Of a DNA stretch of 64,000 nucleotides, positions 46,292 through 54,341 are shown in pieces. Both the position numbers and the translations under genes were made by a program. Each line of letters opens with the position of its first letter. Position 1 is the first letter of the stretch. The notes beneath the pieces are model-generated. The model made no database searches. It saw nothing but the letters and a program-made list of their open reading frames with translations, and had not been told where the DNA came from. Source of the DNA: Colwellia sp. 20A7 (GTDB lineage: Bacteria > Pseudomonadota > Gammaproteobacteria > Enterobacterales > Alteromonadaceae); the NCBI RefSeq assembly GCF_009832865.1, contig NZ_CP047130.1:1054001-1118000 (forward strand), written 5' to 3'.

Positions 46292-47779
46292 TGGAGCAGC
46301 TTTATCAAACGATTAGATAAATTAAAAAATAAAGCCGGTGAAATACTCAATCGTACGTTTGATCAACATATCAACTTAGCGGTTACTGGCTTAAGTAGAA
46401 GCGGAAAAACAGCTTTTATAACGTCGTTAGTTAATCAACTAATTACCGAAGGAAATGGTAGTAAGTTAAGTTTTTTTGACCCTGTACATAACGGGAATTT
46501 TATAGCCGCTAAACGTGTGCCGCAAAAGAATTTAACTATTCCACGGTTTGATTATGATAAAGCAATAACTTCCCTTACCAATGAACCTCCAACATGGCCT
46601 GAGCCAACTCATGGTATTAGTGAACTGCGTCTTGCTATTCGCTATCAGCCTCAGAAATCATTACTAAAGTATGCCGCTGATATGGCGACACTAACCCTTG
46701 ATATAACTGATTATCCAGGAGAGTGGTTACTTGATTTACCTATGCTCAAACAAACTTATGAACAATGGTCTGAACAAACACAAGCCTTATTAACCGCATC
46801 ACCGCGTATGGAGTTCTCTCAGGACTTTTTAACCAAAGTCGCGAATATAGACCCGTTTGATGAGGCTGATGAAGAGCTATTAGCGCAATTATCTAAAGAA
46901 TATACCGACTTATTATATACATTCCGTTATCAATTAGGGCTTAGTGTTATTCAACCAGGACGATTCATTTTACCTGCTGAATTGGCGGGAGCACCCATTT
47001 TAGAGTTTTTTCCTTTTCCAAATTTAACAAATATTGATGGTAATGATTATCAAAACGCCAGTGATAATAGTTTTATTGGTATGTTAAGAGCGCGTTTTAT
47101 TGAATATAAAGAAGAAGTCGTTAAAAAATTCTATCGGCAGCACTTTTTACGGTTTGATCGACAAATTGTTTTAGCTGATTGTTTGACGCCATTAAACTCG
47201 TGTTCTAAAAATGGTGGGGCAGAAGGTTTTGCTGATTTGCAGTTAGCCATTGATATGATTTTAGAGAGTTATGGCTATGGTAAGTCTGGTTTGTTTTCTC
47301 GTCTATTTTCACCAAAAATAGATAAGTTACTTTTCGCCGCAACCAAAGCTGATCACGTAACTGGCGAGCAACATGCGCCTATGGTATCGTTATTTAATGA
47401 GCTCATCTTTCAAAGTAAGCATAATATCAATTTTGAAGCCATAGAAATGAAAACGCTCGCAATAGCCTCGGTGAAAAGTACAACATCAGGCAAGAGCCAC
47501 CATAAAGGCCAGCAATTTTCAGTTATTCAAGGCTACACAGATCAAATAAACACAAATCAAAGCTCATTAAAGAGTGAAGCTACGCCAACAACAAGAGAAA
47601 AAATCACAGTATTTCCTGGCTCTGTACCAGAACATTTACCTAAACCAGAATTTTGGCAAGCATGTGCCTTTAATTTCATAAATTTTCTTCCTATGAGTGG
47701 TTTGAAAAAAAATCAGCCTTTACCGCATATTCGTATGGATCAAGTTTTACAATTTTTGCTAGCAGATAAAATGATATGA
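46292..47779 (+). CDS. ycjX: YcjX-family P-loop protein, start codon unclear
   Basis: Stress-associated P-loop protein of unknown role. The reading frame is open from after a TAG near 46256 to 47779. In it the family's N-terminal part is present: WSSFIKRLDKLKNKAGEIL, then HINLAVTGLSRSGKTAFIT with the Walker A (46388-46411), then IPRFDYDKAI, DYPGEWLLDLPM, FIQPGRF-like IQPGRFILPAELAGAP, KNFYR-like KKFYRQHFLRFDRQIVL and FAATKADHVT. No ATG, GTG or TTG exists in frame before GTG 46517, which would lose the P-loop. An ATG at 46291 is one base out of frame and ends after nine codons. So the gene either has lost bases at its start or uses a rare start such as ATC 46304. It overlaps ycjF by 4 bases. 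Confidence 0.85.
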   Translation, partial: WSSFIKRLDKLKNKAGEILNRTFDQHINLAVTGLSRSGKTAFITSLVNQLITEGNGSKLSFFDPVHNGNFIAAKRVPQKNLTIPRFDYDKAITSLTNEPPTWPEPTHGISELRLAIRYQPQKSLLKYAADMATLTLDITDYPGEWLLDLPMLKQTYEQWSEQTQALLTASPRMEFSQDFLTKVANIDPFDEADEELLAQLSKEYTDLLYTFRYQLGLSVIQPGRFILPAELAGAPILEFFPFPNLTNIDGNDYQNASDNSFIGMLRARFIEYKEEVVKKFYRQHFLRFDRQIVLADCLTPLNSCSKNGGAEGFADLQLAIDMILESYGYGKSGLFSRLFSPKIDKLLFAATKADHVTGEQHAPMVSLFNELIFQSKHNINFEAIEMKTLAIASVKSTTSGKSHHKGQQFSVIQGYTDQINTNQSSLKSEATPTTREKITVFPGSVPEHLPKPEFWQACAFNFINFLPMSGLKKNQPLPHIRMDQVLQFLLADKMI

Positions 47780-48882
47780 CCCAAATAAATAATAAAACTG
47801 ATGAAGAGAATCATCAACAACAAATTCTCTTTTCTGAGAGCGAATTATCAGATCAACAGTCTGCTCAAGAAGCAAAAGAAACTGAAAATGGCGCACAGGT
47901 CATTTTTGATAATCAAGATTATTTACCTATAGATGAGGTAAGTGAACTGCCAACAGTTCAAAAAAATAGCTTATCCGTTGATAGCGCCTCAAAAAATAAC
48001 AAAAGCCGTCCTCGTTGGTTATGGCGAATAGTCTTTACGTTACTTACGGTTATTATTGGTGTAGAGGGGGTTGATTTTTTTATTAATGGCTTTGAGCAGT
48101 CGCCTATTATTACAAGCATTTATGCTGTTATTTTATCGTGTTTAGCCATTATTACTTCTACCACTGTTTTCAGTGAATGGTCTAAATTAAGGCAATTTAA
48201 ACGAAGAGAAGTATTAAAGAAAGAAGCAAATCAGTTATTGCTAAGCAGCGATAGCTTGAAAGGATCTTCATCAGAGCAGTTAAATGTACAACATTTTTGT
48301 CAAAAAATAACTGAAAGTCTACCTTGCGATCTTACCTCGGAAAATGAAAAAGATCAGGTGTGGCAAAATGCATTAAATGATCAATATTCAGATAGTGAAC
48401 TATTACAACTTTATTCACGTTCAGTATTATCAAAAGTTGATGAAAAAGCGATGGCTGAAATTGCACGTTTCTCAACTGAAGCAGTTGTTTTAGTTACTCT
48501 TAGTCCTGTTGCTATAATTGATATGTTAATTATTGTATGGCGAAACCTAAGGATGATAAATAAAGTTGCTGGCTTGTATGGTTTAAAGTTAGGGTATTGG
48601 AGCCGCATTAAGTTGATTAAACAAGTGTTTATTAACATGGTTTATGCTGGAGCAAGTGAATTAATTGCTGATTTTGGTAGTGATATGATAGGTGCCGATT
48701 TACTTGGAAAACTTTCAGGGCGTTTAGCACAGGGACTAGGTGCAGGTATGTTAACAGCTCGATTAGGTGTAAAAACTATGCAGTTATGTCGCCCAATTCC
48801 TTTCGAAGACAAGCCTAAACTTGCTCATGTTCGAAAAGAAATGCTTACTACGATTAAAAATCTTATTAGTCAAAAAGCTTAA
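47776..48882 (+). CDS. ycjF: YcjF-family (DUF697) membrane protein
   Basis: A 368 aa partner of YcjX, co-occurring with it across gammaproteobacteria. A polar N-terminus (about 1-75) leads into two membrane helices (about 81-101 and 108-128), then a cytoplasmic helical part and a C-terminal DUF697 region (about 230-345) with EAVVLVTLSPVAIIDMLIIV, RNLRMINKVAGLYG and SELIADFGSDMIG. The ATG overlaps the ycjX stop as ATGA, indicating coupled translation. Its function is not established. Confidence 0.92.
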   Translation: MTQINNKTDEENHQQQILFSESELSDQQSAQEAKETENGAQVIFDNQDYLPIDEVSELPTVQKNSLSVDSASKNNKSRPRWLWRIVFTLLTVIIGVEGVDFFINGFEQSPIITSIYAVILSCLAIITSTTVFSEWSKLRQFKRREVLKKEANQLLLSSDSLKGSSSEQLNVQHFCQKITESLPCDLTSENEKDQVWQNALNDQYSDSELLQLYSRSVLSKVDEKAMAEIARFSTEAVVLVTLSPVAIIDMLIIVWRNLRMINKVAGLYGLKLGYWSRIKLIKQVFINMVYAGASELIADFGSDMIGADLLGKLSGRLAQGLGAGMLTARLGVKTMQLCRPIPFEDKPKLAHVRKEMLTTIKNLISQKA

Positions 48883-48952
48883 TTTTTAATAGGTAGTCTA
48901 TTCATTGTTAACCTATTATGTTGATTTTATGAATCATTAACTCTCTCATCTT

Positions 48953-48973
48953 AGTGCTGTTAGTTACAGCACT
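48953..48973. other. Small hairpin after ycjF
   Basis: AGTGCTGT (48953-48960) pairs with ACAGCACT (48966-48973) across a 5-base loop; no T-run follows. It may mark the end of the ycjX-ycjF transcript. Confidence 0.4.
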
Positions 48974-49032
48974 TGCTAACTCAAGGCTAACATAACTAGC
49001 AATAGCTGTTCTTACGCATACTCATTGTGACT

Positions 49033-49050
49033 TGTAATAATTAGTTTACA
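49033..49050 (+). promoter_or_regulatory. TyrR box upstream of phhA
   Basis: TGTAAT-N6-TTTACA, one mismatch from the TyrR consensus TGTAAA-N6-TTTACA, 115 bases before the phhA start. It fits TyrR control of phenylalanine hydroxylase. Confidence 0.72.
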
Positions 49051-49165
49051 TTTTAATCATGTGTATGTTTTTTGTTAGCTTAACGTTACTTCCCTTTTCC
49101 TCATCTCATGCCGTAATATGAATGTAACTAAGGGGCTTGCCCGTATAGAAAATAAGGTTACAACA

Positions 49166-49978
49166 ATGACTAAATCTGCAAAGTATACTTCAAAGTATGC
49201 TGATGAACAGGGGATAATTCATTGGTCTGCACAAGAAAATAAAATATGGAATACACTCATTACTCGACAGCTCGTGCATATAAAGGGTAAGGCTTGTGAT
49301 GAGTATTTAGTCGGGCTAGAAAAGCTGCAATTACCATTAGATAAAATCCCTCAACTAGGCGATGTTTCAAAAGTATTGTTAGAAACCACTGGATGGCAGT
49401 GTTATCCCGTTCCAGCATTAATTGGTTTTGGTGAGTTTTTTAAACTTTTATCAGAAAAAAAATTTCCAGTCGCAACCTTTATTCGCACAAATGAAGACTT
49501 GGATTACATACAAGAGCCTGATATTTTTCATGAAATATTTGGCCATTGCCCCTTATTAACTAATCCATCATTTGCAAATTATACCCAAGCCTATGGAAAA
49601 ATGGGGTTAAATGCGACAAAAGAGCAACGACTATTTTTAGCTCGCTTATATTGGTTTACTATTGAATTTGGTTTACTTAATACGGCTAAAGGCTTAAAAA
49701 TTTACGGCGGTGGAATTTTATCTTCACCTAGTGAAACGCTATATGCATTAACAAATGAAAATGTTGAGCGTAAGGCACTGAGTAAAGATAAGGTGATTGA
49801 CGTATTAAGAACGCCATATCGTATTGATATTATGCAGCCAGTATATTTTATGTTAAATAGCGTAAGTGATTTAGATCGTATTAGAGAATTGGATGTTGAC
49901 GAAATTTTGCAGTTAATTGAAGAAGCCAAATTACTTGGTTTATTTGATGCTAAATTCCCACCCAAAGAAGTCGCTTAG
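49166..49978 (+). CDS. phhA: Phenylalanine 4-monooxygenase
   Basis: Iron- and tetrahydrobiopterin-dependent hydroxylase that turns phenylalanine into tyrosine, the first step of its catabolism. The metal ligands are visible in DIFHEIFGHCPLL (two His) and in the downstream WFTIEFGL (Glu), with YGGGILSSPSE typical of the fold. I choose ATG 49166 (270 aa) because AAGG lies 8 bases upstream and the frame upstream, open to 49118, is not family-like. Bacterial enzymes are about 260-300 aa. phhB and tyrR follow, and a TyrR box lies upstream. Confidence 0.95.
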   Translation: MTKSAKYTSKYADEQGIIHWSAQENKIWNTLITRQLVHIKGKACDEYLVGLEKLQLPLDKIPQLGDVSKVLLETTGWQCYPVPALIGFGEFFKLLSEKKFPVATFIRTNEDLDYIQEPDIFHEIFGHCPLLTNPSFANYTQAYGKMGLNATKEQRLFLARLYWFTIEFGLLNTAKGLKIYGGGILSSPSETLYALTNENVERKALSKDKVIDVLRTPYRIDIMQPVYFMLNSVSDLDRIRELDVDEILQLIEEAKLLGLFDAKFPPKEVA

Positions 49979-49990
49979 CACATATTTATT

Positions 49991-50050
49991 AGTTAAGTGG
50001 CTACCAGTTAAGTACCTATCAGTTAAATATATATTAGTTGTATAGCTACT
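49991..50050 (+). repeat. Degenerate 15-bp tandem repeat between phhA and phhB
   Basis: AGTTAAGTGGCTACC (49991), AGTTAAGTACCTATC (50006) and AGTTAAATATATATT (50021) follow each other with exact 15-base spacing, and AGTTGTATAGCTACT (50036) is a weaker fourth unit. The AGTTAA core is kept. Confidence 0.7.
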
Positions 50051-50094
50051 TAGTATCACTCCGAAATAGTTAAGTATTAGTTAAGGAATATAAA

Positions 50095-50433
50095 ATGAGT
50101 AATGAATTATCAATACAGCAATGTGAAGCATGCCATAGTGATGCACCTAAAGTTAGTGACGATGAATTGAAGAGCCTATTAAAGCAAGTTCCTGATTGGC
50201 TGCCTGAAGTACACAATAATGTGATGATGTTAGCGCGCGAGTACACATTTAAAAACTATAAATTAGCATGGGCATTTGCTAACAAAGTGAGTGAATTAGC
50301 TGAATCAGAATTCCATCATCCTGCCATTTTACTTGAGTGGGGTAAAGTAAAGGTAACTTGGTGGACACATTCTATCGGTGGTTTACATAAAAATGACTTT
50401 ATTTGTGCAGCAAAAACTGACCAATTACTATAA
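50095..50433 (+). CDS. phhB: Pterin-4a-carbinolamine dehydratase
   Basis: Recycles the oxidised pterin cofactor made by PhhA. The 112 aa protein has the family motif [20 protein letters not shown] and [12 protein letters not shown] at the end. AAGGA lies about 8 bases before the ATG. It follows phhA by 116 bases that contain a 15-bp tandem repeat, so co-transcription is likely but spacing is loose. A strong terminator follows at 50508. Confidence 0.95.
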   Translation: MSNELSIQQCEACHSDAPKVSDDELKSLLKQVPDWLPEVHNNVMMLAREYTFKNYKLAWAFANKVSELAESEFHHPAILLEWGKVKVTWWTHSIGGLHKNDFICAAKTDQLL

Positions 50434-50507
50434 GTTACCTTTACTTTTAACATTTCAGATCACAAACATTATTCCTCTTTGCTATAAAGTGGATTCTTGT
50501 AATATAT

Positions 50508-50543
50508 AAAAGCCTTAATAATATCTATTATTAAGGCTTTTAT
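50508..50543 (+). terminator. Intrinsic terminator after phhB
   Basis: Arms AAAAGCCTTAATAATA (50508-50523) and TATTATTAAGGCTTTT (50526-50541) form a 16-bp stem with almost no loop, so the top pairs will be open. It isolates phhAB from tyrR. Confidence 0.85.
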
Positions 50544-50545
50544 AT

Positions 50546-50563
50546 TGTAAAAAATAGTTTACA
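50546..50563 (+). promoter_or_regulatory. Perfect TyrR box upstream of tyrR
   Basis: TGTAAA-N6-TTTACA (centre AAATAG) matches the TyrR consensus exactly and lies 32 bases before the tyrR start, a repressor-type position. It suggests autoregulation, as for E. coli tyrR. Confidence 0.85.
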
Positions 50564-50595
50564 ATAAGTTTTTTGTATTTGAAAAGGTTGTATAA

Positions 50596-52161
50596 ATGCG
50601 CTTGGAAATTACGTGTCATGACCGTGTTGGTATGGGGCAAAAAGTATTAGGGATTTTTGTTGAACATGGGATTAATGTTCGAGGTATTGAATTAAAACAG
50701 CCAGGCAGAATCTTTATCAATATACCTGATTTAGACTTTTCAGATTTACAAAAATTTATGCCACAATTACGTTTGTTAGAAGGAGTAGGGGATGTACGAA
50801 CAGCACCTTATATGCCATCAGAACGTGAAAGAAATGAATTAGTAACATTAATTAAAACCTTCCCGGATCCTTTTATTTCCCTGGATATTAAAGGTAATAT
50901 TCGTATCGTAAACAATATCGCTTCTACTATTATGGGGTGTGATAATGATGAAAGCGTGAAAGGTCAGCATGTGAGTCAGTGGCTAAAAGGCTTTAACTTT
51001 ACTCGTTGGTTAGATAGTGATGATGTCTTAGCGCAAACTTGTCGATTGAAGTTCCAAGGTGAGGACTTTGTCGCCGATATAATGCCAATTAATGTTGCTA
51101 GCGAAGATGATACTGAACATAACAAAAAAATCTTGGCTGGGGCTGTACTAATTTTGAAATCTGAAGCCCGTTTAGGCCAACAAATTAATGCTTTTAAACA
51201 GCCGAGCGAGAATACTTTTTCAGGGATTCAAGCAAGAAGCACGGGTATGAGAAAAGTAATTAGAGAAGCTAAGCGCATGTCTTTACTTGACTCATCTATT
51301 CTAATCATCGGTGAAACAGGCACAGGTAAAGAGCTCTTAGCAAGAGCGTGTCATGCTTCGAGTGAACGTGCTGATCAACCTTTTATGACCTTAAACTGTG
51401 CGGCTTTACCTGATGATGTCGCTGAATCTGAATTATTTGGTGTTGGTGAAAAAGATCAAGTTCAGGGCAAACGTGGTATCTTTGAGCTTGCTGACAATGG
51501 TAGTGTTTTTCTTGATGAAGTGGGCGAAATGTCTACTAAGCTTCAAAGTAAGTTATTGCGTGTTATTCAAAATGGTAGCTTTAGAAGAGTAAACTCCGAA
51601 CAAGAAGTTACCGTAAATGTCCGTATTATTAGTTCTACTAATAAAGATTTGCTCCATTTAGTTTCGCTTGGAGAGTTTAGAGAAGATCTTTATTATCGCT
51701 TAAATGTTTTCGGTTTGAATATCCCACCATTACGTGAACGAAGAAGCGATATTTTACCGCTGACTGAGTTTTTTATTGCGCATGCTGGGCAACGTATTGG
51801 CAGAGTCAATTTAAAATTAACGCCAGAGTGTCGAGATTTTATTGAGCATTACCCATGGCCAGGTAATGTGAGGCAGTTAGAAAATGTGTTAACCCGAGCA
51901 ACCTCGTTGCTAGAAGGTGATGAGATTGAAATTAGTCACCTTCAACTGCCAGCATATACCCGTGAGCATGGCTATTTAGAACAAGAATTTGAAGGTACAC
52001 TCGATGCTGCAGTAAAAGGTTTTGAAGCTGATTTATTACGCAAACTTTACCCTGCATACCCAAGTACTAGGCAACTAGCGAAAAAATTGGGTTTAAGTCA
52101 CACTGCCATTGCTAACAAGCTACGTGAATATGACATTAATAAAAAAACCGTAAAAATTTAG
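50596..52161 (+). CDS. tyrR: TyrR, aromatic amino-acid transcriptional regulator
   Basis: A 521 aa regulator with the full TyrR layout: N-terminal ACT domain (about 1-75, MRLEITCHDRVGMGQKVL), PAS domain (about 80-190), AAA+ domain (about 205-430, Walker A GETGTGKE, Walker B VFLDEVGEMS) and a C-terminal Fis-type helix-turn-helix (STRQLAKKLGLSHTAIANKL). The loop where sigma-54 activators have GAFTGA reads GVGEKDQVQGK, so this protein should not act with sigma-54, as known for TyrR. It probably controls phhA, itself and perhaps aromatic transport, with tyrosine and phenylalanine as effectors. Confidence 0.95.
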   Translation: MRLEITCHDRVGMGQKVLGIFVEHGINVRGIELKQPGRIFINIPDLDFSDLQKFMPQLRLLEGVGDVRTAPYMPSERERNELVTLIKTFPDPFISLDIKGNIRIVNNIASTIMGCDNDESVKGQHVSQWLKGFNFTRWLDSDDVLAQTCRLKFQGEDFVADIMPINVASEDDTEHNKKILAGAVLILKSEARLGQQINAFKQPSENTFSGIQARSTGMRKVIREAKRMSLLDSSILIIGETGTGKELLARACHASSERADQPFMTLNCAALPDDVAESELFGVGEKDQVQGKRGIFELADNGSVFLDEVGEMSTKLQSKLLRVIQNGSFRRVNSEQEVTVNVRIISSTNKDLLHLVSLGEFREDLYYRLNVFGLNIPPLRERRSDILPLTEFFIAHAGQRIGRVNLKLTPECRDFIEHYPWPGNVRQLENVLTRATSLLEGDEIEISHLQLPAYTREHGYLEQEFEGTLDAAVKGFEADLLRKLYPAYPSTRQLAKKLGLSHTAIANKLREYDINKKTVKI

Positions 52162-52191
52162 CCTCAATAACATAACAAAAATAGTGAAATA

Positions 52192-52239
52192 CCTTTGTCA
52201 GCATATAAGCAAACGTAAGGAATTGTATACTGACAAAGG
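52192..52239. other. 10-bp inverted repeat between tyrR and fah
   Basis: CCTTTGTCAG (52192-52201) and CTGACAAAGG (52230-52239) are exact inverted copies 28 bases apart. It could be a regulator site pair or a loose hairpin. The remaining bases to 52453 hold no gene. Confidence 0.5.
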
Positions 52240-52453
52240 ATAATCGATCTGATATTAATGATATATAACCTCCTCTTTAAGTCATTTAACCGTGACAAAT
52301 AGAAAATACGGTGTTGTCATGCAAGTGGAAAAATACCTGTAAAGAATTTATTCCAAGGCTTTCTCTGTTCTCTTTTGGAATTACTTGTCGATTTTAGTTA
52401 AATATTCATAGAATTAGTCTTCTCTCATTATTGTCTTTTACGAAAGGTTTGCC

Positions 52454-53455
52454 ATGAAATTAGCTACTCTTAAAAATAATACGCGCGACGGTCAACTCGT
52501 TGTTGTAAGTCGAAACCTGGAAAAAGCGATTGCTGTACCTAATATTGCTATTACATTGCAAAATGCTCTTGATAACTGGCAAGAGGTAGCTCCTAAATTA
52601 ACGCTCATTTATAACACCTTAAATAAGACTGTATCTAATACAGATATGGATGGCGTCATTGATTTTGAACAATCTAATTGTGAATCACCATTACCGCGAG
52701 CTTATCAATGGGCTGATGGTAGTGCCTATGTGAATCATGTAGAGCTAGTACGAAAAGCCCGTAATGCTGAAATGCCAGAAACCTTTTGGACAGATCCCTT
52801 AATGTACCAAGGTGGCTCTGATGCTTTTATTGGTCCTTATGATGATATTAATGTGGCATCTGAAAGCTACGGTATTGATTTTGAGTCGGAAGTGGCAGTC
52901 ATTACTGATGATGTACCAATGGGCGCTTCTGTAGAGCAAGCAGCAAGCCATATAAAATTATTAATGCTTGTTAATGATGTATCGTTACGTAATTTAATTC
53001 CTGGCGAATTAGCCAAGGGATTTGGCTTTTTTAGCTCAAAACCTTCAAGTGCCTTTTCTCCTGTTGCTATTACACCTGATGAGTTGGGGACTGCGTGGAA
53101 CGGTAAAAAACTACATTTACCATTAATAACCTATTTGAATGACACCTTATTTGGAAAGCCAAATTGCGGTGTTGATATGACGTTTGATTTTCCAACCATT
53201 GTTGCTCATGCAGCAAAAACTCGTCCTTTGTCTGCGGGTTGTATCGTTGGCTCAGGCACTATTTCTAATTACGATCGTTCGGCGGGCTCAAGCTGTCTAG
53301 CGGAAAAGCGTATGTTAGAAATAGTTGCAAACGGAACTGCTAGTACTGAGTTTATGAAGTTTGGCGATAAAGTCCGTATTGAGATGCTTGACGACAATGG
53401 TGATAGTATTTTTGGTGCTATTAATCAAAAGGTTGTCGAATATAAAATATCATAA
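52454..53455 (+). CDS. fahA: Fumarylacetoacetate hydrolase-family protein
   Basis: Last enzyme of the homogentisate route, splitting fumarylacetoacetate into fumarate and acetoacetate. The 333 aa protein has YGIDFESEVAVITDDVPMG with the metal-binding acidic residues, LMLVNDVSLRNLIPGELAKG, KPSSAFSPVAITPDELG and GSGTISNYDRS. maiA follows 27 bases later and supplies its substrate. AAGG lies 8 bases before the ATG. The upstream enzymes (4-hydroxyphenylpyruvate and homogentisate dioxygenases) are not in this window. Other FAH-family reactions are possible, but the neighbour makes this role likely. Confidence 0.9.
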   Translation: MKLATLKNNTRDGQLVVVSRNLEKAIAVPNIAITLQNALDNWQEVAPKLTLIYNTLNKTVSNTDMDGVIDFEQSNCESPLPRAYQWADGSAYVNHVELVRKARNAEMPETFWTDPLMYQGGSDAFIGPYDDINVASESYGIDFESEVAVITDDVPMGASVEQAASHIKLLMLVNDVSLRNLIPGELAKGFGFFSSKPSSAFSPVAITPDELGTAWNGKKLHLPLITYLNDTLFGKPNCGVDMTFDFPTIVAHAAKTRPLSAGCIVGSGTISNYDRSAGSSCLAEKRMLEIVANGTASTEFMKFGDKVRIEMLDDNGDSIFGAINQKVVEYKIS

Positions 53456-53482
53456 CGAAAGATATTAAAAGTAGGGGATAAT

Positions 53483-54124
53483 ATGAAACTTTATGGTTAT
53501 TGGCGATCAACTGCAGCTTATAGAGTACGGATAGCTTTGTACTTAAAAAAAATCGATTTTGAATCTATTTTCGTACATTTAGTTAAAAATGGTGGAGAGC
53601 AATGTAAGGATGATTATACCGCCATTAATCCTAACCAATTAGTGCCAACCTTAATAGATGGTGATTTCACATTACATCAGTCACTAGCAATTATTGATTA
53701 TCTTGAGTCTAAAAAATCAGGGTTATCATTATATCCTGATAACTTACAAGAGACAGCTAAAGTGAAAGCACTTGCATTAGATATTGCTTGTGAAATTCAC
53801 CCATTAAATAATTTACGTGTTCAACAATATTTAGTGGATGAACTTAACTTACTAAGTGATGCTAAATTAGCGTGGATTAAGCATTGGATGGTTATCGGTT
53901 TTGATGCGATAGAAAAGCAACTTGTACATACCTCTGGCTGTTACTGTTTTAAAGATCAAATAACCGTTGCTGATATTTGTTTAATACCACAAGTGTATAA
54001 CGCCCATCGTTTTGGTATTGATATGAGTCACTTCCCCTATATAAATCGAGTAGTAGATAATTGCAGTAAACTTGAAGCTTTTCAGTTAGCTCTCCCTGAA
54101 AATCAGGCTGACGCACAATCATAA
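53483..54124 (+). CDS. maiA: Maleylacetoacetate isomerase
   Basis: Glutathione-dependent zeta-class GST-like isomerase converting maleylacetoacetate to fumarylacetoacetate. The 213 aa protein has YGYWRSTAAYRVRIALYLKK at the start, where the usual SSCS active-site run is RSTAA with Ser and Thr kept, NPNQLVPTLIDGDFTLHQSL, and the typical C-terminal KDQITVADICLIPQVYNA. GGGG lies about 8 bases before the ATG. It forms an operon with fahA. Confidence 0.92.
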   Translation: MKLYGYWRSTAAYRVRIALYLKKIDFESIFVHLVKNGGEQCKDDYTAINPNQLVPTLIDGDFTLHQSLAIIDYLESKKSGLSLYPDNLQETAKVKALALDIACEIHPLNNLRVQQYLVDELNLLSDAKLAWIKHWMVIGFDAIEKQLVHTSGCYCFKDQITVADICLIPQVYNAHRFGIDMSHFPYINRVVDNCSKLEAFQLALPENQADAQS

Positions 54125-54205
54125 TGTTGATCAAAACTTTGCTCATGTAAGTATTATTGCTTAGCGTGTTACATTAAATTGGTAATAGGTGTAAATGAAG
54201 TTCAG

Positions 54206-54235
54206 AGGAATATGTATTAAAGGAATATGTATTAA
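54206..54235. repeat. Exact 15-bp tandem duplication
   Basis: AGGAATATGTATTAA occurs twice head to tail (54206-54220, 54221-54235) in the spacer between convergent maiA and serA. Confidence 0.85.
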
Positions 54236-54292
54236 CGGGATAAGAGTCTAGTAACTCTATTTGTGTTGCGATAAGGGAATTATACTAATAAT

Positions 54293-54335
54293 AGGTTGGG
54301 TTCTAATCGCGGTTAACGAGATTAGAACCCAACCT
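54293..54335 (-). terminator. Strong hairpin terminator for serA
   Basis: Perfect 16-bp arms AGGTTGGGTTCTAATC (54293-54308) and GATTAGAACCCAACCT (54320-54335), 11-base loop. On the minus strand the stem is followed by a T-rich run. It lies 7 bases beyond the serA stop. Confidence 0.88.
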
Positions 54336-54341
54336 GGTAAA

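Noticed and set aside
49991..50050. 15-bp repeats as a CRISPR array
   Set aside because: Units are contiguous, degenerate and too short, without spacers.
51398..51592. 64-aa open frame within tyrR
   Set aside because: It overlaps the AAA+ core of TyrR in another frame, with no start signal.
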